A stretch of DNA of 64,000 nt, from contig JAPDRN010000028.1 in the NCBI GenBank assembly GCA_030247855.1, positions 62,001 to 126,000 on the forward strand, written 5' to 3'. Positions within the stretch are counted from its first letter, which is position 1. Each line of letters opens with the position of its first letter. The notes under the pieces are model-generated. The model did not search any database. It was given only the letters and a program-made list of their open reading frames with translations, and was not told where the DNA came from. Source of the stretch: Knufia peltigerae (taxonomy: Eukaryota > Ascomycota > Eurotiomycetes > Chaetothyriales > Trichomeriaceae). The position numbers and the translations under genes are program-made. Below are positions 33,194-44,598 of this stretch, piece by piece.

Positions 33194-33955
33194 TGGAACA
33201 CAGGGAAATCATCAATTGATGTGTAGAATATGACAGCTTTTATGCCTAGAACTGAGGGCCTCCTACCTAATATCACCAGCTAAATTTCTTCTGGCTCTAG
33301 GCATTGTTAGGCGTGGAGAGCTTAACGAAAGCCGCGAAAGTCACTTAAACTGCTAAGGCAAGTGGCAAGCTGGGAGACGCCCCTCAACCTTATGAAATCT
33401 TGTTGAAACGTGATTTGCAGCCGTCACTGCAGCGTTCACACCCTGTGTCTATCTAGTTTAGGCTCTTTCTGATTGTCCTTCTTCCTAAGCGTATCTTCCC
33501 CGATAAGTTTCCCTCTGCACTTAGCTATACGACTTTTACGCTTGATGACGAAAGGTCGGAAGGACTGCTTTGATCGACCAAAACAACGAGGTTCGGAGTT
33601 GGATAAGCCGGCGATTAATAGTAAACCTGTCCACAGGTTTCTGGAAAATGGAACAAAGAGACAATATGAAGATGCTATGAGCATATGGGCTAAGTATGGT
33701 CTTCCGGTATTACCTTTCACTCCAGCTCTACTGGTCTTATTCTTCTATATATGAATAGAACACGGCGACACAGAAAGATCTGCAAGACGGTCAGATTCCG
33801 GAGCACATGCACAGGCAAGGTGAAACGTAAGCCGGGTCATCAAATGGGGGCCATTTCACCTGCTCGCTTAACTATGAACATGAGTTTGTATCTCCATGCT
33901 TCAATCCCTTTTCGTTCTTCCATTCCGGCAGCAGAAAAACACACATCGTACGGAA
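33194..33955. other. Intergenic, 762 bp, holding a possible gene relic
   Basis: Between the aminotransferase and the HET-domain gene, both plus strand. The centre (33545-33690) has coding character and is listed separately; the remainder shows nothing. Confidence 0.5.
33545..33754 (+). pseudogene. Possible relic of a DUF3435/FluG-type (tyrosine-recombinase-like) gene
   Basis: From 33545 a short frame reads MTKGRKDCFDRPKQRG and then VHRFLENGTKRQYEDAMSIWAKY, which resembles the N-terminal helical (SAM-like) region found in fungal DUF3435/FluG-domain proteins, the family that includes Starship captain recombinases. After the last motif coding character fades: a GTATGG donor at 33693 could join it to the frame after 33765, but that soon stops. 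No recombinase catalytic region was found downstream. The similarity is from memory of motif style and is not a database result. Confidence 0.3.
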
Positions 33956-36269
33956 ATGGATCACATCCCGCTTCCGCAAGTGGCATTTCACCAGCCGCTT
34001 CAGATTCCTTACATTCACAACCCAGATCTGGCTTATGACTTTGGCGACTTTCATACATTCCCAGCGCGGAAAGGATGGGATCTTACACGACTCTATAGCT
34101 GCACGACGGAAGATAACAGCCATGTCTCGACCGACTTGCTCTCATTTTTTCAGTCATGGTGTTTCGTGGGATTTACCGCCGAGATTCTGCGTACCGGAAA
34201 TGTTTCGCTTGCATTAGACAACATCTGCAGGGAAGAATTCGGGAAGAAATTCCTCACTACAGCCTCGCTGCCGAGAATGCTGAAAGAGGTCGCCCTGGCT
34301 CTCGAAGGCCTTGAATCGAACGAGCAGGCCACTCGCATGCAGGATCTCAACGATGCCATAGCAACCGTTGACAAAGTAACGACTCATATCTCCAGTCTTG
34401 CCATGCATCCGTTCTCCCCTCGGGCGTCTTGGAAAGAAACGCCGGCTTCGCTTGTATACCTCTCCGTGATCACACTGGTAGAATATCTAGATCACTTCGC
34501 AATCCAGCTCATGAACCGTTTTTCTCATCTGCAGGCAGACGATCGGATGTTTGGTGGACGGAGCAAGCTGGTCGATCAGCGTATGCTGGATGCTGGCTGG
34601 TGTGCGAATGAGGTCGCAAGACTGACCGCTCAGGGGTATCGCGAGACAACGCGATATTACCTGGGCTTCGTGGAGAGGCCCAGCAGGCATGACGGTTGCG
34701 ACGAGGAACAGTGCCGTCTCGCACAGATCGATGAGCGGGCTTATAGGACAAGGCACGTCGCTGCCTGTACGGAGGAACAATGTCCCTTCGTCGACGTAGA
34801 TGTCTCCAGTGTGGTGAGAGCGGGCGAGATTCCGATTCTGACGGCTGTGGATGGAAATAACAAGCAACCTCTGAAGGTTTGTGTTGCTTCATCTCGCTCC
34901 GTTCACGGAGACGCGAAGCCCTACGTGGCTATATCACATGTCTGGTCAGAGTACGTCGCTTTTCCCTCAAGCCTCATCACTGCTCTAATATTGTTTCGAA
35001 AGTGGCCTTGGGAATCCCCACCGCAATGCGCTTCCAGCCTGCCAGATACTTACGATTCAGCGTCGCGCCAATGCTCTCTACCACCACGAGAACGAGCCTC
35101 CAGCTCTGATCCCTTTCTGGATCGACACCTTGTGCGTCCCTCTTGAGGCCAATCTCCGGAAGACTGCCATTATTTCCATGCGGAAAGTATATTCGTCGTC
35201 CGCCAAACTGCTCATATTAGATGCCTCCGTTGCACGCTACAGTATAGATTCTCCCCCATTGGAGCAACTGTTCGCCCTCGCCACGTCCACTTGGCTGACA
35301 CGGCTGTGGACCTACCAGGAAGCTGCACTCACCCGACAGCATTATTACCAGTTTGCTTCCAGGGCCCTGACAACCCGGGACATCAAATCCCGCTGGACTT
35401 CCTCTTCCTCACCAGATGAGATCGGCGACATCTCAACACTACTATACTTCAACGCCACCGTGCTTGTAGACCCCATGTCTGTGTTCACCGTCGTCGCCCC
35501 TACCGAGACGGCGCTGCGCTTCCGCTACATGGCCAATTCGCTGATCTTCCGAACCACCTCCCGCGCCAGTGACGAGGCCATTTGCCTCGCTGGCATTCTT
35601 GACCGTGATGTGACCGACATTGTGACCTTACATGACGACCGAGAAAGGATTGCGCGCCTGCTGATGTCCCTTGACACAGTGCCAGATAGTATTTTGTTCG
35701 CCAATCGTCCGCGGCAGCGACGACGACGTAGGGGCGAGGGATGGATACCGATGAGTTTCCTGGGTGGTGGCGGTGCGGCCGGGCTGCCTGCTCAACCAGG
35801 AGTAGCCGTACCGACTGAAGACGGTTTGGTGGTGGATTGCGAGGGGCTGCTAATTGCAGAGCAGCAACAGAACGAGGAGGGAAGGCAAAGTGGATTAGGA
35901 GAAACGGAATCAGTCACCAACGCACTTGTCCTCGCCACCGAGCATCACCGTTACTACGTCACTCTGCCTGACAGAGGCAGTAGCCTTCCTTCTCTCATCA
36001 CTCGTTCCAACGCGCGCGTCGGGATTCTCCTCAAAGATCCCATCCAGTTTCAGAACCGATACTGGGGCGCGTTGGTGGAGATTTCGGATGAGGCGGAGGA
36101 GAAAATTGGAAAGGAGAAGGCCAAAGATGGAATTCTCTACTGCCGATATGAAGCCTTTGTGTTCGTCGCGAGAGATGATATGAGCGAGTGCCCTGCAGGA
36201 GGGACGCTAGACAACATAAAGGGTCGGCCTGTTGCATTGAGACCTAAGGCACGATGGTGCGTTGGATAG
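33956..36269 (+). CDS. HET-domain protein (heterokaryon-incompatibility type)
   Basis: Two exons (33956-34950, 35003-36269) encode 753 residues. The 52-nt intron splits the Asp codon of SHVWSDG. The HET domain begins near residue 320 with the three diagnostic blocks: PYVAISHVWSDG, ALIPFWIDTLCVP, and TWLTRLWTYQEAAL. The first 310 residues precede the domain, with Cys/His-containing segments (HDGCDEEQCRL, HVAACTEEQCPF) that could bind zinc. The C-terminal 300 residues have a basic run (RQRRRRRG), a Gly-rich insert and no recognised domain. Known role of family: some HET proteins trigger growth arrest or death upon non-self recognition; many have unknown function. It lies amid accessory genes. 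Confidence 0.9.
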
Positions 36270-37046
36270 CAAAGGGTGCTAGAAAATTTATCACGACAGG
36301 AGGGATCCGAAGGACTCCATTTGTCAACCTAAGCTGAGGTTGGCTCGAGCCCTAAGTCTGCATCTTAACAGGCTGGGAGAAATGTAAGTGGCCACAAAGA
36401 GCATGATCTATTCATCGTCAACCGTTCTTTTAGGAGCAAGTATCTGGGGTTTTATTCTCGACTCAAATGCTGTGTCTGCTTGAGACAGCCAATTTTGGAT
36501 GACAGCCTCAAGGACATCGACTCCAGCCAAAAGTACTCCTCACATATCTTGATATTCGCCTGCTAATCTCGTGATGTAGGCCGCGCATCTAACACGGTCA
36601 GACTCAGAATCACTATGATCTGATTATGCAGCTGGCCCGACAATGTAAGATTCATGATGCCTGGGGGGGATTTGGCAATGACACTGCACAGGTTCGGGTC
36701 GAATGGATGAGTCGGGTAAGTGAACGTTCTATCTGAAGGTATCTGAAGACATGAGGGTTTGTCCGAGTCGAAATGCAGTGCCGGGGTGGCATAAATGGTG
36801 ACCCATCTACAAAGCGGCCTTCGCTCACCCTCTAGGCTTTAACCGTAAGTGGCGATTAGGCTTTTCGTCCTCGAGTAATAGAGGCTGGTAATTGTGAAGA
36901 GTCCCCCGCAGTGCAGTCCATCAAACCTGACCTTCCCATCTCTTCGACTCCATCGCCACTCCACATCATTCTTGTCACTTCGTGTGACCCGAACTCACGG
37001 CCTTCCATCATCTGGAATTTGGTTTCCGTTTTGCTATGCGCGGCCA
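36270..37046. other. Intergenic, 777 bp
   Basis: Between the HET gene and a Zn2Cys6 gene. The frame of the latter remains open up to 36894, so its true start could lie further upstream. Otherwise nothing is seen. Confidence 0.55.
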
Positions 37047-39474
37047 ATGCAGCTCACTTCTAGCAGAACGACTAAGCGCATGATGAGTCCCTCGTCCACT
37101 CCAGCTCGGCCGGCCAAAAGGGCGAGGATAGCCTGCAATGCATGCAAGCAAAAGAAACAGAAGGTGATCAACTTCTGCCCAGGTTGACGCCACACCGAAG
37201 TTCTTATTAATTTGAATGTCAGTGCGATGGTGCGCAACCGGCTTGCGGCAACTGTGTCAAAGCCGGGAGAGGTAAGACCAACAAAGCCATCTCTTCGTCG
37301 ATGTCGCTCAAGGAAGTTCAGACTGCACGATCGAGGACCCTTCGTCGAAGAGGCAGCTACCACCAAACTACATAGAGCTGCTAGAGTCGAGGATTGCACA
37401 CCTGGAACAGTTGTTGCGAGACTCACACGTGGATGTTGCCAACGACCATCTCGAATCTCATTTCGACGGCCCCGACAATGCAACTCTCACTGTCCTAGAA
37501 ACATCACCAATCGACAATGACGGTAATGGGCAGGACGATGGCCGTCCAATGTACAATCTTAACGCATCGTTCCCGAGCCACCATGAACTAACGTCAATAA
37601 CAGCTCTGCGTCCAACCCGTTCCTCTCCTCGGAAGACCCAAACCGTGTGGCAAATAGGCGACGCGAATCGATGGTGGCCGGGGAACTTACTGATAACGCC
37701 ATCGAAGCTCTTGCGATGAGTTCGGCTACGGGCGAATTGCGTTACTACGGACCAAGTTCAGCACTGGCCTTTACTACAGCCATCAGTTCGGTCCTCCGAA
37801 GCGTCCGCCTTCAAGGTCCGGGTATGACTCTCTCCAATATACGCAACGAAGCATGGCGTAATCTCCCAAGACCTATACCGGCACCTCTTCCTGATCAAAT
37901 CTTTGGTGGTTTGCTCGCCGACGCTTATTTTGCCCATGTGCATCCTCAGTACCCTTTCCTCCATCGACCGACATTCGACTTTTGGGAAAGTAGTGTGCAT
38001 GGAGCCAGTGCAAGTAACACTTCACCAGACACTACACATGCGTACTTTGTCTATATGGTATTCACTGATGCTGCAGCGTTACGGATTTATTTACTGAGTC
38101 TCCACAGGTTTATGCCGTTGGTGCTTTGGTGTCTCCCGCCCTGAGCCCGAGTTCAGCAGAAGTACCACGCTTCCTTTCATTTTCCTCGGGAACATTGCTG
38201 ATGACTACAATGCAGAGCCTATATGCCACGGGAGAGCTTTACTTTGAGAAAGTGGTCGGCTTAGAAGGTCTGGAGTCTATCCAAGCAATACTCTGCTGTG
38301 CCATGTACTCGATGCGCTCGTCGAGCGGCGTGTCAATATGGTCTGATGTCTTACCAAGTATCCTTCGAACTTACCCTCTTACAATTGACTAGGACCTTGT
38401 CTGGCCTTGCCCTTAGACAGTGCACGGAACTTGGGCTCCATCGCAAAATACCCTGGGCTGCCAGTGGAAGGGACGTCCTCGCAACCCAGATCCAACGTCG
38501 AGTGTTCTGGGTAGCTTACAATCTCGATCGTATTGCCGCAGTATCGACAGGTCGACCATTTGGAATTGCTGAAGATGATATTGATGTAGAGGTATGAAGA
38601 ACTTTGATAGATTTTCATTTTCTGATTCGCAACAAAGCTCCCGGACGACGTCAACGACGAAGACATCACTCCAACTGGCCTTCTAGCCACCCCTCGAACA
38701 TCTCATACGGAGCATCCTACAACTATATCTGCGGGCCTGCATAATATTCGGCTACGACGTATCTGGGTGTCCATTCAGACGGTCATTTACCCGACGCATG
38801 GGGACTCCCCACAATCTCCAGAAAATGTGGTCGCGGAAGATCTCAAGGACAGATTAAACTCCTGGTACGCGCAATGTCCTCTCCCACGGACGGGAAATTT
38901 CGCATTTGGATCGAAGCAGTGGTTCAGCTTGACGTATCATCACACAATCATCTTGATCCATCGGCAACAACTTGTCTCACACGCTAGGAACAATTTTCAA
39001 CCTTCTGATGACATGACTCCGATATATCTGGAATGTGCTAGGTCAGCTTCCACTCTTTGTCAGATGTATCAAGAACTATATTTCGGCGTTACCGTCGGCT
39101 ACACCACAGGTGCTTTACACGTCCTTTTCCTTGGAGGTTTGACCTTTTTATACTGTCTCTGGGTCAGTGAAGGTTGTCGGTTGGCATATCGGAGAGACAC
39201 AGTCGCTGCGATTTGTACTGCTTGTACTGTCTCACTCGTAATCATGACCGAAAGGTGGTCTGCAGCACAGCCATTCAGAGACACATTCAAAGCGTTGTCC
39301 GAAGCTACACAATCTATGCTGGCAACTCATGACGGAAAAGAAACGCCTGAAACACTCCTTCCGGTTATTTCTGCTGGGCAAAACCCTCGTATACCTCAAT
39401 ATCTCTCCGACATAGGCTCTTTGGGGATGTGTGCATCCACCGAACATCTCATCACGCGCATGATCAGCCAATAA
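37047..39474 (+). CDS. Zn2Cys6 transcription factor with Fungal_trans domain, probable cluster regulator
   Basis: Seven exons (37047-37163, 37223-37271, 37322-37550, 37604-38057, 38108-38340, 38393-38591, 38638-39474) encode 705 residues. The start is uncertain: Met at 37047, 37080 and 37083 are all in frame. The zinc cluster runs CNACKQKKQKC DGAQPAC GNC followed by the last Cys in exon 3; intron 1 lies directly before the third cysteine. A short coiled coil follows (NYIELLESRIAHLEQLL). The Fungal_trans domain shows HPQYPFLHRPTF, ALRQCTELGLHRK and RRVFWVAYNLDR. All junctions keep phase; intron 3 has an ACTAAC branch site. It is the only regulator next to the D-amino-acid oxidase, dehydrogenase and racemase genes, so a control role is inferred. 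Confidence 0.88.
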
Positions 39475-39653
39475 AAGAGGCATAATATTCGAAGCATCAT
39501 AGGACAGATCTCTTGCAAGGCTACATCTCTTTCTCGTTCGTGAGACAATGCAACACGTATCAACGCAAGCTTCACATGTTCATTTTATGACTTCCTCCGC
39601 TATGATCGCTTGGTCCAGAGCTTTTCCCTCAACATGAGCCACTTTCAGCTCTC

Positions 39654-40821
39654 CTATAACTTTGAAAACGATGACAGCGCCTGGTCGGCCAACAGCTGGT
39701 CGATGTAAGCTTTTACGACTTGTGCTGCACCTACGCTGTATCGGAATCCGGCCCCTCCAAATCCATACGCGTGTACCACTTTGCCTGTCTTTTCCAAGCG
39801 ATAGCCCCCTTTTCTATCTGGCCGAATGCCGACGATATCTCGCTTGATCTTCACATCTTTAAACATACCATTTGTCATGATGTTGACGCGGCGAATGATA
39901 TCTTCCCTCAATGGTGGACTGACCTCGGTGTCCAAGTTTCCTTCGTCGGAAATGCCGCCTATAATGACACCGCCAGACAGTAACCGTGGCAGAACATATG
40001 TGTACTCTCTACCACGGCGGATTTTGACTTCCTTGTCCATCAAACCGGATGGACTACTGATATCCACAGGTGGTTCTACGAGCATGGTTTGGCCACGGAC
40101 TCCCACGACTTGAGGGTCAGAGGCTAATTGCTCAGCTCCAAGGCCTGATGCATTGACCACGACTTCACATCGGATCATATCTCGTGCCTGGTCGAGAGAA
40201 GCAACCCCAGCACGAATGAATGCCACAGCATACTCTGCCTCTAGCTTTTCCTTGATCCAAACAAGGTAGATGTCTGGATTGACCGCCAAAGCAGTGAATC
40301 TATTTCCTGAGAAAGTCCCCGGCGGCAATTCATCCTGTGTCAAGGGCCGACAACCTGGGATTACCTTTTCATACCAAGCGCCGGTGCTTTTGTGGTTGGG
40401 ATCATCCCAGTACTCGCTGACTTTGACAGTCTTTGGATTACTGTCAGCTGCAAGAAGGGCTAACTATATAAAATATTCTCAAGTCGACTTACCTGGGTTC
40501 CACTGGTTGGGTCTTGATGTGCCAATGCCCAGTAGAATCGGAATGATGCAAGTTGCATTTTCTTGTCACGGTCGTCATCAGTAGCAACAGGCAATATCAC
40601 AGCTCCCGCCCTACCAAGCCGCGTCAGTCATCGTTTCCAAAAGCCTCCTGCATCGTCACAAACCATGGACTCGCCCATTTCGTTGAGTCGTCCCCGGGAA
40701 GCTCTCGTGCAACAATGGTGACTCGGTAGCCTGCTTGTGACAGGATCAAGGCGGTCGTCAGGCCAATGATGCCACTCCCCACGATGCCGACATGGCTGCG
40801 GTTGCCATTCTGGTTCGCCAT
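39654..40821 (-). CDS. DAO: D-amino-acid oxidase, peroxisomal
   Basis: Three exons (40821-40664, 40610-40493, 40430-39654) encode 350 residues, the standard length. The FAD-binding VGIVGSGIIGLTTALILS follows the start; a Met 20 codons upstream is a less likely start. Later blocks are VNASGLGA, VRGQTMLVEPP, REYTYVLPRL, GIRPDRKGGYRLE and HAYGFGGAGFRYSVGAA, typical of the family. The protein ends in SKL, a peroxisomal PTS1 signal. Intron 2 uses an AAG acceptor; the stronger CAG choices upstream lose the frame. Known reaction: D-amino acid plus O2 to 2-oxo acid, ammonia and H2O2. It is convergent with the regulator gene and lies next to dehydrogenase and racemase genes. Confidence 0.93.
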
Positions 40822-41278
40822 ACCGTATATTGCGAGGCTCAAGTTGCCTACTGAAGGAGCGACTTCTGGAAGGCTTGTCAAGGGGTGGTTCTTGGCCTCA
40901 TAAGCGTAATCACGACCAGTATCTGGAACTAGTGGGATGAAGCGCTCAACTTCGATCAGATCACATGTTTCCAGCAGACTCTCAGGTGCTCTCGCTCCCC
41001 TCGTCTGTTACCGGAAAGTCCCGTGGAGAAATGGACGGAGTTGTACACCAAATGACCCTGTCGAAGGACTTTCGACGTTCGGACTTCCCCCTTCACAGGC
41101 GTGGGGACCAATCTCGGAGGAAACCGAGGAGTTCTCCCCTGAGATCTCCAGCACGGAAACTGCCGACTCCATGTCATCACCATCGCGAACACAACGAGCT
41201 TTGTTTCACAATAATTAACAAATAGAGCGATTCAATCAGACGCCAACATACTACACCAAGACTAAGCATTCTTGCTAG
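40822..41278. other. Intergenic, 457 bp
   Basis: Promoter of the D-amino-acid oxidase and 3' region of the dehydrogenase, both on the minus strand. No gene is seen. Confidence 0.55.
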
Positions 41279-42552
41279 CTATGAGTGGGTACCATTTGTC
41301 AAGGCCCCGTTGGCTTGCCGATGTTGTTGGACTTCAGCCATGTTTACAGGTGAGATGGCTTTGCCTGTTTCCAAGAACGATCTAACATTTTCCAAAGCTT
41401 CTCGGTACGCTCGCTGCCAGGCAATATCCGAAATGCCACCCATGTGTGGTTGAATCATGACTCGATCATTCCTGATGAAGTATGGGCTTTGGAGTTGTTA
41501 GCGATTCATTCGGGTACTGTCAACGGCAACAACTTACTTGATTTTGGGTTCATTGTCAAAAACATCGAGGCCTGCACGCGCGACCTTACCACTCTCGAGC
41601 GCCTCAATGAGTGCGTCTTCCTGAATGACAGGGCCTCGTGAGGTATTGACCAAGAAGACACCGTCCTTCATCTTAGCAAATTGCTCACGGCCAATCAACC
41701 CTTCGGTTTTGTCGTTGAGCGGACAGTGAACCGTCAAGACGTCTGCCGTCGAAAGAAGTTCATCGAGAGATGAGCACCACGTTGCATCGTAGAGCGCTTC
41801 TTCATCGGGTAACAGTCGCGTACGTTGCCAATAGCTGATTTTCATATTGAACACCCTGGCTCGTCGGGCAACATGCTGACTCCAATGTCAGGAGACCACG
41901 AGATGAAAAATATTACATGAAAGGGGGGTCGTTACCTTTCCAATTGAACCCATTCCTAGAATCCCAAGTCTCATTCCTGCTGGATCTCTGGTGGGTGCCA
42001 GTATACCTTCCGGGGGGTTTCCCTGGCTATTGTCGAGGCGCAACTTTCCTCTCCAGGTACCATTGGCGATGCTGGTCGACAAACGCTGGACATCTCGAAT
42101 GATTCCTAGCATGAAGAAGATTGCTAGGTCTGCCGTTGACTCATTCACTGCATTGCGACTGTTGCAGAAGATGATCCCGTTTCGTGACATCCAGTCGACA
42201 TCAAATTCGTTATAGCCTGCACTTGCCGATGCCATGATTTTACATTGAGGCAACAAAGAGCGGAGAAGCTCTTCATCGAATGGTTCATAAAGCTTTATTC
42301 CCATCAAGATGACAATGGCATCAAATGGGCCGTCCGATTTCGCTTTGGCTGCGAGTCTGTCAATCGTCGTTTGTCGATCTCCAGGTATAACTATCTATGG
42401 TTACCCTCGTATCAGCACCTGAGCAGGAAATCTCATGTACAAGATGCAATACTTACATGGAGATCATACTTTGACTCGAAATCTTTCATGTATTCCTCTC
42501 CTGCCCATGCTGGGTAGCTGATTGAGATGACCTTTCTCTTTGGAGCTGCCAT
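41279..42552 (-). CDS. D-isomer-specific 2-hydroxyacid dehydrogenase
   Basis: Four exons (42552-42457, 42394-41936, 41875-41538, 41486-41279) encode 366 residues. The NAD(P)-binding motif LGILGMGSIGK is followed by the family signatures LTVHCPLNDKTEGLI and FLVNTSRGPVI. The catalytic triad is present: Arg in TSRGP, Glu in DNEP and His in QPHMGG. The N-terminal half has ASASAGYNEFDVDW, also typical. No peroxisomal signal is seen at the C-terminus (NGTHS). Known reaction: reversible NAD(P)H-dependent reduction of 2-oxo acids or glyoxylate to D-2-hydroxy acids. Next to an oxidase that makes 2-oxo acids, it could remove or use that product. It is divergent from the racemase-like gene. Confidence 0.92.
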
Positions 42553-42941
42553 GGTGAGCGGTTGAAACAATATCCAGGACGCGACTTGTGTCCCTCACGT
42601 AGACTGTTCAGGATCAAGTCGTGAGAGGTATCAATATACAGACTACCTTGAAAGAGTTTACCGTAAACCAGTATGCTCGGTGCTCTTCTCCTTTGAGGTG
42701 GAGTGGCTTATCTCCACAGCTTCACATGGTTCAAACACGACGCCGGACTGAGCCGAGCAAAGCAATGACTTCCATCGGGCTTGTCACAGAGATATGTGGA
42801 GCCCCATCAAGAATACTCGGTAAAGCAAAGGGGTAATCGCATGTCGATCTGGGAGCTAGGCATACGTTCGAGCAAAATTCATTGAAAAGCTCGTCTGTGT
42901 AACAACTCTTCATGTTGTAAATTGGCTACGGTATCGACAAG
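42553..42941. promoter_or_regulatory. Divergent promoter region of dehydrogenase and racemase-like genes, 389 bp
   Basis: The two start codons face away from each other here. It contains one CTTATC (a GATAAG site on the minus strand) at 42707-42712, the core recognised by AreA-type nitrogen regulators. One site alone is weak evidence. Confidence 0.5.
42707..42712 (-). promoter_or_regulatory. GATA-factor core site (GATAAG)
   Basis: The plus strand reads CTTATC, 156 bp upstream of the dehydrogenase start and 230 bp upstream of the racemase-like start. This six-base core occurs often by chance; it is listed because the nearby MFS promoter has two more. Confidence 0.3.
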
Positions 42942-43818
42942 ATGGGCTCAATAGCGGTGGAATACGAAGACCCCCGTCCTCCCTTGGGAGTCATCTCATC
43001 TGAGATGAACATCTGTCGACTACCTGGAGATCCCAACAATATGCGAACGTTCGACTTTCCGGTAATCGAAGCAAGGACCAAAGGAGCACTACTTGTTCGC
43101 ATGGTCTCGGAAAGAGAATACTCACCGGAGGTACTGGACAATTTTGTGGCTGCTGGCCAGGAATTGATAGACAGAGGAGCAGTTGGGCTCATTACGAGTT
43201 GTGGTTTTCTAGCAATGGCTCAGAAAGAGTAAGGGGTCCTGTGCAAATGTACAATACTGTTTTCTTGAGGCTGACAACTTTCACATCAATAGGTTGTCCA
43301 GACGACTTTCGGTGCCCGTGGCGGCATCATCTTTACTTCAGATACCACTTATACGAACAACACTTCGCTACGGACAGGGAATTGGAATTCTCACGTTCGA
43401 TCGCCTGAGACTCAATCATAGGCATTTGGCTGCGGTTGGTATCACCGACATTTCTGGTCTTTATATTTCGGGTCCACCACCAGAAGGCAGAATGAAGGGA
43501 TGTCTGCGTGACGGTCTTCCATATAACGTCGATGCTCTGACAGAAGAACTGATCAAAGTTGCAATGGACCTTGTATCGGATCACAACGACATAGGAGCTA
43601 TTCTGTTGGAATGCACTCAGTTCCCTCCGTTCGCCGACGCTATACAAAGAGTGACGGGCTTGCCTGTGTATGATGTGACAACTTTGGCGAATTGGTTTTA
43701 TGCGGGCTTGGTCAGAAAACCGTTTGCACCTCTAACTGCCACAGAAAAAGCAGACACATTGATCAAGAGACCTAGAACGGAGGAGGAGTTACTGGAAAAT
43801 GAAGTCAAAACCACTTAG
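42942..43818 (+). CDS. Asp/Glu/hydantoin racemase-family protein
   Basis: Two exons (42942-43228, 43293-43818) encode 270 residues. The 64-nt intron splits the Glu codon of QKELSRRLSVPV. The two catalytic cysteines of the family are visible: GLITSCGFLA in the first half and ILLECTQFPPFADAI in the second, spaced as usual. The N-terminus PRPPLGVISSEMNICRLPGDPNN and the block GIGILTFDR also fit. Known chemistry: cofactor-free racemisation (or related decarboxylation or isomerisation) through a pair of cysteines. Exact substrate is unknown. Next to a D-amino-acid oxidase, the simplest idea is L-to-D conversion feeding the oxidase; the reverse direction is possible too. Confidence 0.88.
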
Positions 43819-44153
43819 ATGTAGTGGGTGTGTCTCTAGATCATAAATGAAATGAACATGTCTACACCACAGTAACTTCGTAGCAATTGTATCCCAGGTA
43901 CATATTTGTTCAACATATTGTATCAAGTACCAGATACAACACCAAACTCCACCATGGCCTTGAACATGGCCGCTCTTCGGCCTCGTACGTAGTAATCCAG
44001 ATCAACATAATACCCCAAGGAAAAGCGGCAGAAGTTCTCCACAATTGATATCTTGGATTCTTGGGATGGAGGGCGGGAGGCGTTGATTGATTGCTCCAGT
44101 CCCCGTACCCATTCAAGAGCTCTTACCTAGGTAGGTGAATATGCGCTATACAC

Positions 44154-44159
44154 CTTATC
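44154..44159 (-). promoter_or_regulatory. GATA-factor core site (CTTATC)
   Basis: Lies 440 bp upstream of the MFS start; pairs with an oppositely oriented GATAAG 185 bp nearer the gene. Confidence 0.3.
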
Positions 44160-44343
44160 TCTCTTCGCCATGCTCGGCTCATGCCTAGGAAGCCAACCTT
44201 GACAAGGGTCTTCTGGTTGCGTGCGTCCGGCACGTTCCTACACAACGCCCCTTGCCGACGCCAACCTTTTTGGCCTTGCATCTTTCCCCGCGACACACAC
44301 ACACACCAAGGACCCTCCTTGACAGATTCAAGCATGACCAACT

Positions 44344-44349
44344 GATAAG
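44344..44349 (+). promoter_or_regulatory. GATA-factor core site (GATAAG)
   Basis: Lies 250 bp upstream of the MFS start codon, a usual distance for AreA-type sites. Function is inferred. Confidence 0.3.
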
Positions 44350-44598
44350 GTTGCTGCGAGACGGGAAACGGAGGGGGGAGGGGACGGACATGCGAGAACG
44401 TTTGACTATAAAGAGTATCAGAGATTCCAACAACACTCTCACGCGCGCGCCTTGTCAGGCATGTACATACACTGTCCTGACATTTCGACCTCTATCAAAT
44501 TGCTCTACTCCCACATCACATAGGTTCCCCAATACAAAACAGCAAAGACCAAGAAAAGAAAAGGGAAAACCACACCAAGTTACGACTTTACATTCATA

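Larger units (their letters stand above)
43819..44598. promoter_or_regulatory. Upstream region of the MFS transporter, 780 bp
   Basis: Holds two GATA cores in opposite orientation (CTTATC at 44154-44159, GATAAG at 44344-44349), the palindrome TACCTAGGTA at 44124-44133 and a short CA repeat near 44292-44306. No coding region is seen. Confidence 0.5.
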
